The notes: generated by a model from the letters alone, not told the origin. DNA of 64,000 nucleotides from Deltaproteobacteria bacterium (GCA_023489335.1 JAMDCP010000018.1:1-64000); one strand, 5' to 3'. Counted from the first letter of the stretch, positions 1-8,644 are shown. A program made the numbers and translations.

Positions 1-1
1 G

Positions 2-172
2 CTTAACGGCAGGGTCGTCAGGGTGTATAAAGATTTGCCGGTATGCAGGATAAAAAACTGCAAAAAGTACTATTCGATAAATTCCGTAAATGAGGTCCTC
101 GAGGTAAATGCAGGAACAGCGCAAGAATACGGTATTAAAAAAAACGATGAAGTTAAATTAAATTTAAATTAA
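2..172 (+). CDS. C-terminal fragment of an unidentified protein
   Basis: An open frame enters from the left edge and ends at the TAA at 170-172, giving 56 visible residues. The visible part holds two cysteines in a KNCKKYY context and ends in a stretch like VNAGTAQEYGIKKNDEVKL. That stretch resembles the tail of small beta-barrel domains (for example double-psi barrel proteins of the RlpA type), but the match is too weak to name a family. The next gene begins 13 bp downstream with the strong Shine-Dalgarno AAGGAG, so this gene is probably part of the same transfer-region operon. Confidence 0.45.
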   Translation, partial: LNGRVVRVYKDLPVCRIKNCKKYYSINSVNEVLEVNAGTAQEYGIKKNDEVKLNLN

Positions 173-185
173 AGGAGAAAAACCA

Positions 186-494
186 ATGAAATGTCCAAAT
201 TGTGAGGGAACAATTATTGAAAATAACAAATGGTTTGAATGCGAAAATCATCATTATGACAAGGAAAGTAAATCTAATACGGGTTCTTGCGATTTTGCGG
301 TTTATAGAGAAGTTGCCGGAAAAAAACTAAGTTCAAAGACGTTCCAAAAACTCTTAGGCGGAGAAGTCATATTCGTTGAAGGGCTAAAGAGAAAGAATGG
401 AGAGGAATTTGACACTAAGTTAAAGCTCGATGCCGAAGAACATAAAATCGTATTCGTAAAAGACAGTGATGACGACGACGCGGAAGAATTTTAA
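186..494 (+). CDS. Small zinc-ribbon protein with a stand-alone topoisomerase C-terminal repeat
   Basis: This 102-residue protein starts with MKCPNCEG, a CXXC zinc-ribbon half, with further cysteines at C19 and C35 that could complete a metal site. Residues from about 36 to 90 (FAVYREVAGKKLSSKTFQKLL, then GLKRKNGEEFDTKLKLD) resemble the repeat found at the C terminus of DNA topoisomerase III enzymes of mobile elements (Toprim_Crpt type). No catalytic topoisomerase domain is attached. The C terminus is acidic (four Asp, then two Glu). The start is supported by AAGGAG at 172-177. A role in single-stranded DNA binding during transfer is only an inference. Confidence 0.6.
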   Translation: MKCPNCEGTIIENNKWFECENHHYDKESKSNTGSCDFAVYREVAGKKLSSKTFQKLLGGEVIFVEGLKRKNGEEFDTKLKLDAEEHKIVFVKDSDDDDAEEF

Positions 495-495
495 A

Positions 496-753
496 ATGAA
501 ATATCTAATTATTTTTAGCGGTGATAAAAAATTTAATATTAACGAGTTAAAAAATTTCGTTGCCGTTTATGTGGACGACTTAGAATCGCTTTATAAGCTT
601 ACTGCAGAGCTTATAAAGAAAAAGCATTCCGTTTTTTGTTTATTCAAAGACACTTATCTGCACACTTTTAATCTTAAACTGTCGAATATTCAATATTTTA
701 GTTCACATTACGGGACTTATATATTAGGAGAAATTAACTTAGAGGGGAAATAA
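496..753 (+). CDS. Small hypothetical protein upstream of virB4
   Basis: This protein of 85 residues begins MKYLIIFSGDKKFNINELKNF. I chose the ATG at 496, one base after the stop of the previous gene, rather than the in-frame ATG at 466, which would overlap that gene by 29 bp. Translation is probably coupled to the upstream gene. The stop overlaps the ATG of the VirB4 gene (TAATG). The sequence shows alternating hydrophobic strands and helices with no signal peptide or recognisable motif. I do not recognise the family. Its position suggests an accessory factor of the transfer operon. Confidence 0.6.
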   Translation: MKYLIIFSGDKKFNINELKNFVAVYVDDLESLYKLTAELIKKKHSVFCLFKDTYLHTFNLKLSNIQYFSSHYGTYILGEINLEGK

Positions 754-3503
754 TGGGAGTATTGCTGCCGGTTCCGGTCGAAAGAAGCTTGGCGATAAAG
801 CCTAAAATGTTCGGACTTGAAATAACGGACCTGTTTATCATAGGGGCTGTTTTCGGGATAACGTTTTCGTTTTCGCAGGATTTGTTTTTGAATTTTGCAG
901 TCGTAGGGGCGGCTTATGCGGGTATAAGGCTTTTTAAATTCAATAAGCCGCCTAACTACACGACAAATCTTTTTTACTATCTCGGCAACAAAACGCCTTA
1001 TAAGCTGGTCGAAAAGGATGAAGATTATATAAATATTAAATCAGGGGTTAAAACCGTGAAAAAAGCGCAGACGCAGGGCAAATATAAGAGCTTTTACAAC
1101 AAAATCAATATATGGTCTATCGAGGACGCCTGCATTGTGGGGCTTAACGAAGACTATACGGCGGGTTTTAAAGTCGGAGGCCCTAATATATTTATTATGA
1201 CCGAGGAGGAAGCCTACGACGCCATAAAGGGCGTAAGAGGCATGCTCAATAATTTCACGGAGAAGGTCAAGGCGCAGATAATATATAAGGTTAAAGACGG
1301 CAACGAGGATACTATAAGGCAGTATAAGAATACGATAAAACCGGAAACGGATCTTGAAAGGGTAATTTTTGAAGACAAAATCAAAACGCTGGAAAAACAA
1401 AAGATAAGAAAGGTGGAAATCTTTTTATTTATTACGCTTAAAAAAACTTCAATAAGAGAAAGCCTTTCTCTGTCGGTAAATTTCAATAAATACAGATCCG
1501 AGGCGGAAAAGGAAAGACAGGAGAGTTTAACCGAGCTTAATATCGTTTTAAATAGGGTTAAAGAATACTTTGAATCCATAAAGCTGAAATGGGAAAGGCT
1601 CGAAGACGAAGACCTTACGGCGTACGTCTATGACCATTTAAACCCGTCCAGAATAAATTTTGCGGATAAGCCTAAAGCTTTTAACGCCGATATGACGGCA
1701 AGGGAACAGCTTGCTTTCAGCCCCGGACTTCCGTCCTGGAGCTACTTTTTTATAGACGGATTTTACTATGCGGGAGTGGTGATGAAAGTGCCTCCGGAGA
1801 GTTCTAAATATGAAGAGTTAAAAGAGCTTATGGATATGCCGTTTGCGTATGAATTAATGATAGGCATAGACGCTCCGGTATTGGAAAATGAAATCAACAA
1901 GCTGAAAAGAAAAGTAAGAAGCACGGAACTGCTTTTAAAAACGAGCGGCTCTAAAAACTACGAAGCTGAGCAGAAATACCTTGAGCAGGACCAGCTTTTA
2001 AAAGACCTGCAGAGTTCGGTTCAAAGGCTTTTTAACGTCTCGATAACTATTTTGGTAAGAGACAAAGTTTATTCCAACCTTGCAGGTAAAGTCGAAAAAG
2101 CCGTCCAGGCGTTTACAAAAATGTCGAATGCCCAGGCTATAAAATACGACTCAAACCACGAGCTTTTATATTTAAGTTTTTTGCCCGGACACGGCAGCCT
2201 TAATAAACTGACGTTTATGTTTAAAACCGACGCGCTTGCCGGCTGGCTGCCTTTCTGGTCAAACTGGCAGGGGACGAATAATGTGCAAATGCTTTTAAAA
2301 AGCGATAACGACGATTTAATAAAGCTCGATTTTGATGATACGAGCGTTAATGCGAAACATAAGACAATCGTCGGGGCAACCGGCAAAGGAAAATCTTTTC
2401 TAGTTCTTTTTCTTTTAGTTAATTTCCTTATAAGCAATTTAGAAAACGAATTATTAACGATAGACGTCGGTCCGGATTATAAATTTTTAAATGAAATTTT
2501 TGACGGTTCTTATTTTCAAGTGGATCTCGAGAAGGACAGCCTGAATTTATTTCCTATCAAAAAAGAAATAGCAAGAAGGGACGGATACGACCCCGATACA
2601 ATTTCATTTCTTGCTTCGATAATAGAATTAATGGTAAGCGAAAAGGGAGAGGAATTAACCAAAAACGAATTGAGCATAATAGAAAAGTGCATTATATACG
2701 CTTATGACGAAACCGACGACGACGATTGTCCGATTCTTTCAAACGTGGAAACTCATATGTTTGAATACAAGGGCAGGGACGACGACGACGCGAAGCAGGC
2801 AAGAATAATGGCAAAAGCTATGCACTACTGGACAAGCGGTATGTATGCAAAAATACTTAACAGAAAGGGCGGGTTGAATATTAACAACAGGGTCGTAAGC
2901 TTCGATTTAAGCCTGTTAAAAGCTCATCCTAAATTAAGGGATATAGTCTATTTCACTATTAACTTCATGGTTTTAAGGAAAATGCAGAATAAAAAGGGAG
3001 GGCGCTATCAAATCGTCCAGGACGAATTTCACGAGTTCGGATTAAATAAGATATCTGCAAAGATGACGGCGGACTTATATAGAATCGGAAGAAAATATAA
3101 TCTCGATATAACCACCGTAAGCCAGAGCCCCAAGGATTTTATAAAACATCCGGCGGCGGACGCGATAATGAACAATGCCTACATAAAATTCTTTTTGCAG
3201 GTCAACGACGGAATAGAGGTTCTCGAAGACTTTAGGCTGAGCTATAAAGAGGCGGAAATAGTATCCAACCTCAAGTCGAGGCCGGGTTATTATTCGCAGG
3301 TATTTTTGAAATACGACCAGACGCCGGCAGTTTTAAAAGTAGAGCCGGGGAGCATTGATTACTGGATTTGCACGAATAACAAAAACGACAACATCTTAAA
3401 AGAAGAAATGAGAAAGGAATATAAAGGAATATTGCCGGCAGAACTGCTTGTAAGGCTTGCGCATAAATACCCGAAAGGGCATTTTACATTGAAAGAGGCA
3501 TAA
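753..3503 (+). CDS. virB4: VirB3-VirB4 fusion, type IV secretion ATPase
   Basis: This 916-residue protein powers pilus assembly and substrate transfer at the inner membrane. The first 90 or so residues (KPKMFGLEITDLFIIGAVFG, then hydrophobic segments and FNKPPNYTTNLFYYL) look like VirB3, which is fused to VirB4 in several conjugation systems. The middle is the long VirB4 N-terminal region. The ATPase part has Walker A GATGKGKS at residues 541-548, a Walker B-like IVQDEF with D757 and E758, and a TVSQSPKDF motif typical of the VirB4/TraC branch. Length is normal for such fusions. The start overlaps the previous stop, and the next gene follows after one base. Confidence 0.9.
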   Translation: MGVLLPVPVERSLAIKPKMFGLEITDLFIIGAVFGITFSFSQDLFLNFAVVGAAYAGIRLFKFNKPPNYTTNLFYYLGNKTPYKLVEKDEDYINIKSGVKTVKKAQTQGKYKSFYNKINIWSIEDACIVGLNEDYTAGFKVGGPNIFIMTEEEAYDAIKGVRGMLNNFTEKVKAQIIYKVKDGNEDTIRQYKNTIKPETDLERVIFEDKIKTLEKQKIRKVEIFLFITLKKTSIRESLSLSVNFNKYRSEAEKERQESLTELNIVLNRVKEYFESIKLKWERLEDEDLTAYVYDHLNPSRINFADKPKAFNADMTAREQLAFSPGLPSWSYFFIDGFYYAGVVMKVPPESSKYEELKELMDMPFAYELMIGIDAPVLENEINKLKRKVRSTELLLKTSGSKNYEAEQKYLEQDQLLKDLQSSVQRLFNVSITILVRDKVYSNLAGKVEKAVQAFTKMSNAQAIKYDSNHELLYLSFLPGHGSLNKLTFMFKTDALAGWLPFWSNWQGTNNVQMLLKSDNDDLIKLDFDDTSVNAKHKTIVGATGKGKSFLVLFLLVNFLISNLENELLTIDVGPDYKFLNEIFDGSYFQVDLEKDSLNLFPIKKEIARRDGYDPDTISFLASIIELMVSEKGEELTKNELSIIEKCIIYAYDETDDDDCPILSNVETHMFEYKGRDDDDAKQARIMAKAMHYWTSGMYAKILNRKGGLNINNRVVSFDLSLLKAHPKLRDIVYFTINFMVLRKMQNKKGGRYQIVQDEFHEFGLNKISAKMTADLYRIGRKYNLDITTVSQSPKDFIKHPAADAIMNNAYIKFFLQVNDGIEVLEDFRLSYKEAEIVSNLKSRPGYYSQVFLKYDQTPAVLKVEPGSIDYWICTNNKNDNILKEEMRKEYKGILPAELLVRLAHKYPKGHFTLKEA

Positions 3504-3504
3504 A

Positions 3505-3954
3505 ATGACGAGAATAACGCATATGGCGGCGGGAGCATTAATAGGCGGATTATTCGGGAAATATGGAATGCTGGCTGGGGCCGTAGGCGGGGTCCTGCCG
3601 GACATAGATGTAAGGCTGTTCGGCGAGGAGAAAGATAGGGAATGGCATTTATTTAAACACAGAGGGATAACACACACGCTTTTATTAGCCTTTGCAGTTT
3701 CAATCGGAAGTTATATCTATTTATCCCTTTATGATTATGAAAAATTGGTATTTGTAATATTTTTAGCTTTGTTATCGCATATAGCTTTAGACAGTCTTAA
3801 CTTTCAGGAAGAAAAGCCTTTTTATCCGTTAAAAACTGGGATTTGCTTTAAGATTATAAAGGTAGGAACGATACAGGAATATTTATTTATAACATTGCCG
3901 TTATTTCTAATTTTAATCGAAGTCGTAATAACTAAATATAAATACTATATATAG
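3505..3954 (+). CDS. YdjM-like membrane metal-dependent hydrolase
   Basis: The 149-residue protein carries the hallmarks of the YdjM/DUF457 family of inner-membrane putative metal hydrolases: an early His (THMAAGALIGG), PDID near residue 30, HRGITHT near 52, and a later SHIALDSLNF. These His and Asp residues are the expected metal ligands. Several hydrophobic segments span the membrane, including one at the C terminus. The gene starts one base after the VirB4 stop, so it is co-translated with transfer genes. Members of this family are often SOS-controlled or carried on mobile elements. The true substrate is unknown. Confidence 0.8.
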   Translation: MTRITHMAAGALIGGLFGKYGMLAGAVGGVLPDIDVRLFGEEKDREWHLFKHRGITHTLLLAFAVSIGSYIYLSLYDYEKLVFVIFLALLSHIALDSLNFQEEKPFYPLKTGICFKIIKVGTIQEYLFITLPLFLILIEVVITKYKYYI

Positions 3955-4012
3955 TAAAATATACAGCTCGTTTCTAACTATATATAGCATTTAAACTAAT
4001 TAAGGAGGTTGT

Positions 4013-4801
4013 ATGAAAAAGCTTGTATTGTTTTTAACAATCGTAATTTTATTTAAAGCAGGAGCTGCGCAAGCGCAATTATCGGTTTATTCGGTGCCGA
4101 ACCCTCAGTCTGTTGCAACGGACATTGAGACGACGGCAACGGCGGTTAATACCAAATTACAAACAACCTTGCAGGACATAAGAAACGCCCAGGCTGTTCA
4201 GGAAGCCACCAATGCCTTTCAACAGTTTCAAACCTACCAGAACGATTATTATGAAGCGACCGGCTTTTTGCAAAATTTAAAAGAATTGGACGGCATCAGC
4301 AGTTTCCTGCAGAATTATAGACAATTTATACCAAATGTTCAGACCGGAACGCCCAACGACAGCCTTGACCAAGAGCTCGTCGGTTATGTAAACGGCTTGG
4401 GAAATTCAGACCTTAACGCCGCTAATCCCTGGGATAATGCTTTAGGGGTAAATTCGACGTCCACCGACGCGCAGCAGATAGAAGAATCGGCAATGAACAG
4501 CGAAACTTCAACGGCGGCATTAGACAGCAAGGAAGCTCAGACGGCCACTGCTGCGGGACATTTAATATCGACACAGGCTACAAGTGCAAACGGGCTTGAT
4601 GCGGAAAGATTAAGCGCAAGCGCAGACGGCAAAATCATAGAACTTTTAAGCGAGATACTGCAAAATCAGGCGGTCGAAAATCAGGCCAATGCGGCGGAGT
4701 CGGCGCAGCAGTTAAGATATCAGCAGGAGGCTACATATCAACAGCAAAAGGACACGCAAACAAATCAGTCGTTGGCCACGAGCTTATCGGCGGGGTGGTA
4801 A
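4013..4801 (+). CDS. Secreted VirB5/TrbJ-like conjugation protein
   Basis: The 262-residue protein begins with a clear signal peptide (MKKLVLFLTIVILFKAG, cleavage likely after AQA at about residue 21). The mature part is Gln, Asn, Ala and Thr rich and mostly helical, with coiled-coil-like stretches around residues 40-85 and 200-250. This composition and the position between VirB4 and a VirB6-like gene fit VirB5/TrbJ, the minor pilus component. I see no strict sequence signature, so the family call rests on context and composition. A strong Shine-Dalgarno (AAGGAGG, about 4001-4007) precedes the ATG, and the 58-bp gap upstream could hold a promoter. Confidence 0.65.
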   Translation: MKKLVLFLTIVILFKAGAAQAQLSVYSVPNPQSVATDIETTATAVNTKLQTTLQDIRNAQAVQEATNAFQQFQTYQNDYYEATGFLQNLKELDGISSFLQNYRQFIPNVQTGTPNDSLDQELVGYVNGLGNSDLNAANPWDNALGVNSTSTDAQQIEESAMNSETSTAALDSKEAQTATAAGHLISTQATSANGLDAERLSASADGKIIELLSEILQNQAVENQANAAESAQQLRYQQEATYQQQKDTQTNQSLATSLSAGW

Positions 4802-4803
4802 TT

Positions 4804-5871
4804 ATGAAGAAACTACTTGTTTTAATAATAGCGTTTATATCTATAACGGCAATAGCAAGTCCGGCTTTTGCAGATACGGGGCAAACCAATATAGCCACTC
4901 AATATCCCCAAATAGGGACGGCTTCGACAATCCCTACTTTATTCAGCACTTTAATGAACAGCAATATTATGCCTTTGGAAAAAACAATACTGCCTTTTGC
5001 TTTTATAGTATTTTTATTTGCTATGGCCATAAGATTATATCTTAACCAGGAAGGCGGATATATGAAGGAAATTTTTTGGATGATATTCATTATATCCCTC
5101 CTGATTATGTATAACGTGGTTTGGAATTGGCTGGAAGCGGTAGTCCACGGCATAGCGACGGCTATTATGCCGGCTGATGAGGTAACTACATTTTTCAAGA
5201 CGCTTTTCAGTCAAACAGCCCCGAAGATAAGCATATGGGATTTAAACGTTAATCTGGTCCTTGCGGCGGCGGCCGCCGCTATTGCCGGCATAGCGGCATG
5301 GATAATAGAATGGCTCAGATTTTTACTGCTTGCATTCATGTATTTAGTCGGCCCCATTGTAATATCTTTAAGCGTAATACCGCCCTTGCGGCCTCTTTTA
5401 AAGGCTTGGATAAGGGATACGATAGAAATAATGTCCTGGCTTATTACGCTTGCCCTTTTATACCAGATATTAAATACCATTATGTCTTCATATATAAGTT
5501 TTCCTTCTCTATCCAACAGCGATCCGGTCGTAATGGCGGCGATATTAATTTTATTTATAATCCTTGTAATACTGGCTCCGCTTTTAACGGGAAAGTTATA
5601 TAAAGGCGGTATGGGTGCTTTAGGCTCGATTGCAAGTGCGGCCACCACGATGATTATAACCGGAGGCACGGCGGCGGGACTCGGAGCGGCCGGAGTAACC
5701 GGAGGTGGTCTTGCCGGAGGAGTAGGAGCTAAAATGGCGGGAAGGGGGGCGGGAGCAGTTGCCGGCAATGCCGGTTCGACGGCGGCAAGGCATGCCGCGG
5801 AGGCGGCAGGTAAAAACAATAAATGGCACCCATACAGAAAAAAGAAGGGTTCGAGCGATGACGAAGAATAA
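4804..5871 (+). CDS. VirB6/TrbL-like polytopic conjugation protein
   Basis: The product of about 355 residues has an N-terminal signal-like segment (MKKLLVLIIAFISITAIASP), then at least six strongly hydrophobic helices between about residues 55 and 275. It ends in a Gly/Ala-rich, basic tail (KNNKWHPYRKKKGSSDDEE). This layout matches VirB6/TrbL, the inner-membrane channel component of type IV secretion. I prefer the ATG at 4804, just after the previous stop, over the GTG at 4795 that would overlap it. Its 3' end overlaps the lytic transglycosylase start by 14 bp. Confidence 0.8.
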   Translation: MKKLLVLIIAFISITAIASPAFADTGQTNIATQYPQIGTASTIPTLFSTLMNSNIMPLEKTILPFAFIVFLFAMAIRLYLNQEGGYMKEIFWMIFIISLLIMYNVVWNWLEAVVHGIATAIMPADEVTTFFKTLFSQTAPKISIWDLNVNLVLAAAAAAIAGIAAWIIEWLRFLLLAFMYLVGPIVISLSVIPPLRPLLKAWIRDTIEIMSWLITLALLYQILNTIMSSYISFPSLSNSDPVVMAAILILFIILVILAPLLTGKLYKGGMGALGSIASAATTMIITGGTAAGLGAAGVTGGGLAGGVGAKMAGRGAGAVAGNAGSTAARHAAEAAGKNNKWHPYRKKKGSSDDEE

Positions 5872-6427
5872 AAAACCTTCTAATTTGCGTTTTAAGGCTC
5901 GGAATAGGGCAAAGACATACTTTCCTATTCGCTTGTTTTTAAAATTATCTCTAATGGGTATCGTGTGTCTTGTTTTATTTAAAAGCGGGTCCGCTTATGC
6001 AGATACTTTTAAGAGAGTGGCAAAGGCAACGGGAATTAATTATAAAATTTTAGTATCCGTTGCTTATGTGGAAAGCGGATTAAATCCTTATGCGGTAGAT
6101 GTGGACGGAAAGGCGTATTTTTATAGAAATAAAAGAAAAGCTGTAATGGCCGTAAAAAGATATGTAAGAAAATATTCAAGCGTTGACATCGGCTTAATGC
6201 AGGTAAATTATGAAATATGGGGGCGGTATTTAAACTTATCGATACGGCAGCTGCTTAATCCTAAAACAAATATTTTAATAGGGGCATTTATTTTAAGGCA
6301 TTATATCCGGAAATACGGATATTCGTGGAAAACGATAGGAAGATACCATTCGGCGGAGAATTGGTCTAATTATAATTACAGGAACAGGGTTAAATATGTA
6401 TATAGGCTCCTTGGAAAAAATAAATAA
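5858..6427 (+). CDS. VirB1-like lytic transglycosylase
   Basis: The protein opens locally cuts peptidoglycan so the secretion channel can be built. An upstream in-frame ATG at 5759 exists, but the ATG at 5858 (MTKNKKPSN) is preferred: it has AGAAGGG upstream and overlaps the VirB6-like gene by only 14 bp. A basic N terminus precedes a membrane or signal segment (LSLMGIVCLVLFKSGSAYA). The SLT domain follows, with the catalytic Glu in VAYVESGLNP, then VDIGLMQVN and later GRYHSAENW. About 189 residues, typical for VirB1-type enzymes. Confidence 0.85.
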   Translation: MTKNKKPSNLRFKARNRAKTYFPIRLFLKLSLMGIVCLVLFKSGSAYADTFKRVAKATGINYKILVSVAYVESGLNPYAVDVDGKAYFYRNKRKAVMAVKRYVRKYSSVDIGLMQVNYEIWGRYLNLSIRQLLNPKTNILIGAFILRHYIRKYGYSWKTIGRYHSAENWSNYNYRNRVKYVYRLLGKNK

Positions 6428-7307
6428 CATAAAACAAAACCTCAATAACTACTTTATAGAGAGGCAGGATATTATCGACGGAATTTTTCTGGCAATAATG
6501 ACCGGCAAGCATATGCTTTTAATCGGACCGCCCGGCGTGGCAAAGTCTTATGTTTTACAAATGATATGCGAGCATATAAAAGGTATTGTATATTGGGAAT
6601 ACTTATTGACGCCGAGCACGCAGGAGAAAGAAATAATGGGGGACTGGAGTGTAAAAGAGGCTGCCCAGGATAGGATGATAAGAAATATAGAAAATAAACT
6701 TCCGGAGGCGCATATCGCTTTCGGCGATGAATTTTTTAAGGCGAAAGGAGAAACTCTGCAGAGTCTGTTATTGGCCATGAGCGATAAAATATATTACAAC
6801 CCTACCAGGCAGACGATTCCTTTAATAAGCTTTTTCGGTGCGTCAAACGAAAAGCCCGGACAGGGGGATTCTCTGGAAGCTTTATACGATAGATTTTTAT
6901 TGAGATATGAATTAAAGAGATTAAAGAAAAAAGAAGAAAGATTAAGATTATACAGTATAGACAGATACGAACCTAAAAATATATCGATACATCTCGATGA
7001 AATTTTAGATCTGCAGAAGCAGGTTAAGGGGATACATTTGCCGGATGATATGAAATGTTTGTTTGCCGACGTCATAGAGGAGTTGGAATATAAAAATATA
7101 GTCATATCGGAAAGAAGGCAGATTTGGTGCTTGAGCCTGTTAAGGGCAAATGCAATGCTGAACGGAAGGGATACGGTGGAAAGAGAAGATTTCAGGTGCT
7201 TGATACCGGCGTTGTGGACGTATTCGGTGGAATACAGGCCAGTATGTATAACGCTAAATAATTTTTTGCGGGAAGAAACAGGATTCAAGGAAACAAAAAT
7301 AATCTAA
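6396..7307 (+). CDS. MoxR/RavA-type AAA+ ATPase
   Basis: The 303-residue protein has Walker A GPPGVAKS at residues 44-51, a Walker B-like IAFGDEFF (D111, E112), a sensor-1 Asn in FGASNEKPG (N151) and an arginine-rich YDRFLLRYELKRL, all typical of MoxR/RavA AAA+ ATPases. These usually act as chaperones that load or remodel a partner with a von Willebrand A domain, encoded next door. No such partner is visible here; the next genes are an excisionase and an integrase. The start lies 32 bp inside the transglycosylase gene, so the two are translationally linked. Its role in the conjugative element is unknown. Confidence 0.85.
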   Translation: MYIGSLEKINNIKQNLNNYFIERQDIIDGIFLAIMTGKHMLLIGPPGVAKSYVLQMICEHIKGIVYWEYLLTPSTQEKEIMGDWSVKEAAQDRMIRNIENKLPEAHIAFGDEFFKAKGETLQSLLLAMSDKIYYNPTRQTIPLISFFGASNEKPGQGDSLEALYDRFLLRYELKRLKKKEERLRLYSIDRYEPKNISIHLDEILDLQKQVKGIHLPDDMKCLFADVIEELEYKNIVISERRQIWCLSLLRANAMLNGRDTVEREDFRCLIPALWTYSVEYRPVCITLNNFLREETGFKETKII

Positions 7308-7332
7308 GGCGACATAAAAGGGGTTTAGAAAA

Positions 7333-7524
7333 ATGATTGAAAAATTATTAAAAATTAAAGACGTAGCGGAGCTGATAAACTTAAACGAAAATACTATTTA
7401 TCAGCTTATATACCGCAGGAAAATTCCTTTTGTTAAACTCGGCCGCTCTGTTAGATTTAAGGAGTCGCAAATTTTGGCTTGGATTAATAAAAATTCCTGT
7501 GATAATATTACTGTGAGAAAGTGA
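7333..7524 (+). CDS. Excisionase-like helix-turn-helix protein
   Basis: This 63-residue protein (LLKIKDVAELINLNENTIYQ, followed by KIPFVKLGRSVRF and AWINK) has the compact winged-helix MerR-like fold of the HTH_17/excisionase family. The basic wing KLGRSVRFKES is characteristic. It lies 28 bp upstream of the integrase, the usual place for a recombination directionality factor. GGGG at 7320-7323 is a reasonable Shine-Dalgarno. It probably bends DNA at the attachment site and favours excision, and may also repress the integrase promoter. That role is inferred from family and position. Confidence 0.8.
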   Translation: MIEKLLKIKDVAELINLNENTIYQLIYRRKIPFVKLGRSVRFKESQILAWINKNSCDNITVRK

Positions 7525-7552
7525 GCTATGAATACCTGCGAGGGGGTGATAA

Positions 7553-8644
7553 ATGGGTATTTATAGGCAGAAAAACAGTAATTATCTATGGATGAGGAAG
7601 ACTGTCGGCGGTATTAAATACCGGAAGTCAACGGAAACCACGAGCAAGATGAGAGCCAGGGCTATTTATGAAGATTGGGTAGCAGAACTTAAAGAGAGCA
7701 TCCGGACCGGCAAGCCGGTCGTAACGACGGTGAGGACGGAACCTAAACCGGCGATGACTTTTAACGAGCTTGCGGATAGGTATTTGGAATTTACAACCAG
7801 ACTAAAATCGCATAGCAGACTTAAAAGTTTTGTAAAAAACCTTACAAATAGATTCGGGGATAAGGCTCTCAACGATTTTAGCATGGTTGATCTCGAGAAC
7901 CTGCAGGGAGATATTCTCAAGAAGGGTCAAACGGTAGCTTATGCAAACAGGCTTGCCGTTGTAGCCAAAATAATGTTCAATAAAGCTTTGGACTGGGAAC
8001 TGGTGGACGAAGACGTTATCAAAAAGCTTAAAAAATGCAAGCTGCTTAAAGGCGAAGTTAAAAGGCTGAGGTACTTATCGGAAGAAGAGACGGAAAGGCT
8101 TGTAAACAACTGCGATAACAGCTTGAAGCCTATTGTAATAACGGCTTTAAATACCGGTATGAGAAAATCCGAAATTCTGGGACTTACATGGGACAGAGTT
8201 GATTTAAGAAACCGGATAATTTTGCTCGATCAAACAAAAAACGGCGAACGCAGAGAAATTCCGGTAAACGATACTTTGTATAGAGCGTTATCAGGAATCG
8301 CAAGAAGGCTTGACTGTGAGTATGTTTTTTGCAACCGCAATACGCTAAAACCGTTCTATGACTTCAAAAAGCCTTTTTTAAAGGCTTTAAGCAAATCTCA
8401 TATAATCGATTTCAGATTTCACGATTTAAGGCATACATTTGCGAGCAGACTGGTAATGAAGGGGATTGATTTAACCACGGTTAAAGAGCTTCTGGGACAC
8501 AAGGATATAAAAATGACTTTAAGGTATGCTCATCTGGCGCCGGCACATATCCGGAAAGCCGTCGATGTTTTAGATCAGGAAAGGCATATTTCGGGCATAG
8601 AAGGTATAAATGGTGAAAATATGGAAACTCGGAAAGCCTTATAA
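7553..8644 (+). CDS. int: Tyrosine recombinase (integrase)
   Basis: The 363-residue protein is a phage-type integrase. It has an N-terminal arm-type DNA-binding region (about residues 1-60), a SAM-like core-binding domain (about 68-160) and the catalytic domain (about 170-345). Catalytic residues are visible: R204 (TGMRKSEILGLTW), K229, H290 and R293 (HDLRHTFASRL), H316 (LLGHKDIKMT) and the nucleophile Y325 (RYAHLAP). The GTG-free start at 7553 follows GAGGGGGTGATAA. The stop codon is 5 bp from the tRNA-Lys 3' end, so it very likely integrates the element there. It appears intact. Confidence 0.95.
   Translation: MGIYRQKNSNYLWMRKTVGGIKYRKSTETTSKMRARAIYEDWVAELKESIRTGKPVVTTVRTEPKPAMTFNELADRYLEFTTRLKSHSRLKSFVKNLTNRFGDKALNDFSMVDLENLQGDILKKGQTVAYANRLAVVAKIMFNKALDWELVDEDVIKKLKKCKLLKGEVKRLRYLSEEETERLVNNCDNSLKPIVITALNTGMRKSEILGLTWDRVDLRNRIILLDQTKNGERREIPVNDTLYRALSGIARRLDCEYVFCNRNTLKPFYDFKKPFLKALSKSHIIDFRFHDLRHTFASRLVMKGIDLTTVKELLGHKDIKMTLRYAHLAPAHIRKAVDVLDQERHISGIEGINGENMETRKAL

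Noticed and set aside
5211-5819. Minus-strand open frame of 202 codons opposite the VirB6-like gene
   Set aside because: Ala/Pro-rich translation mirrors the Gly/Ala-rich tail of the real gene; no ribosome-binding site or family.
5759-6427. Longer start for the lytic transglycosylase
   Set aside because: The extra 33 residues are Arg-rich, derived from the overlapping VirB6-like gene, and the ATG at 5858 has a better ribosome-binding site and precedes the signal segment.
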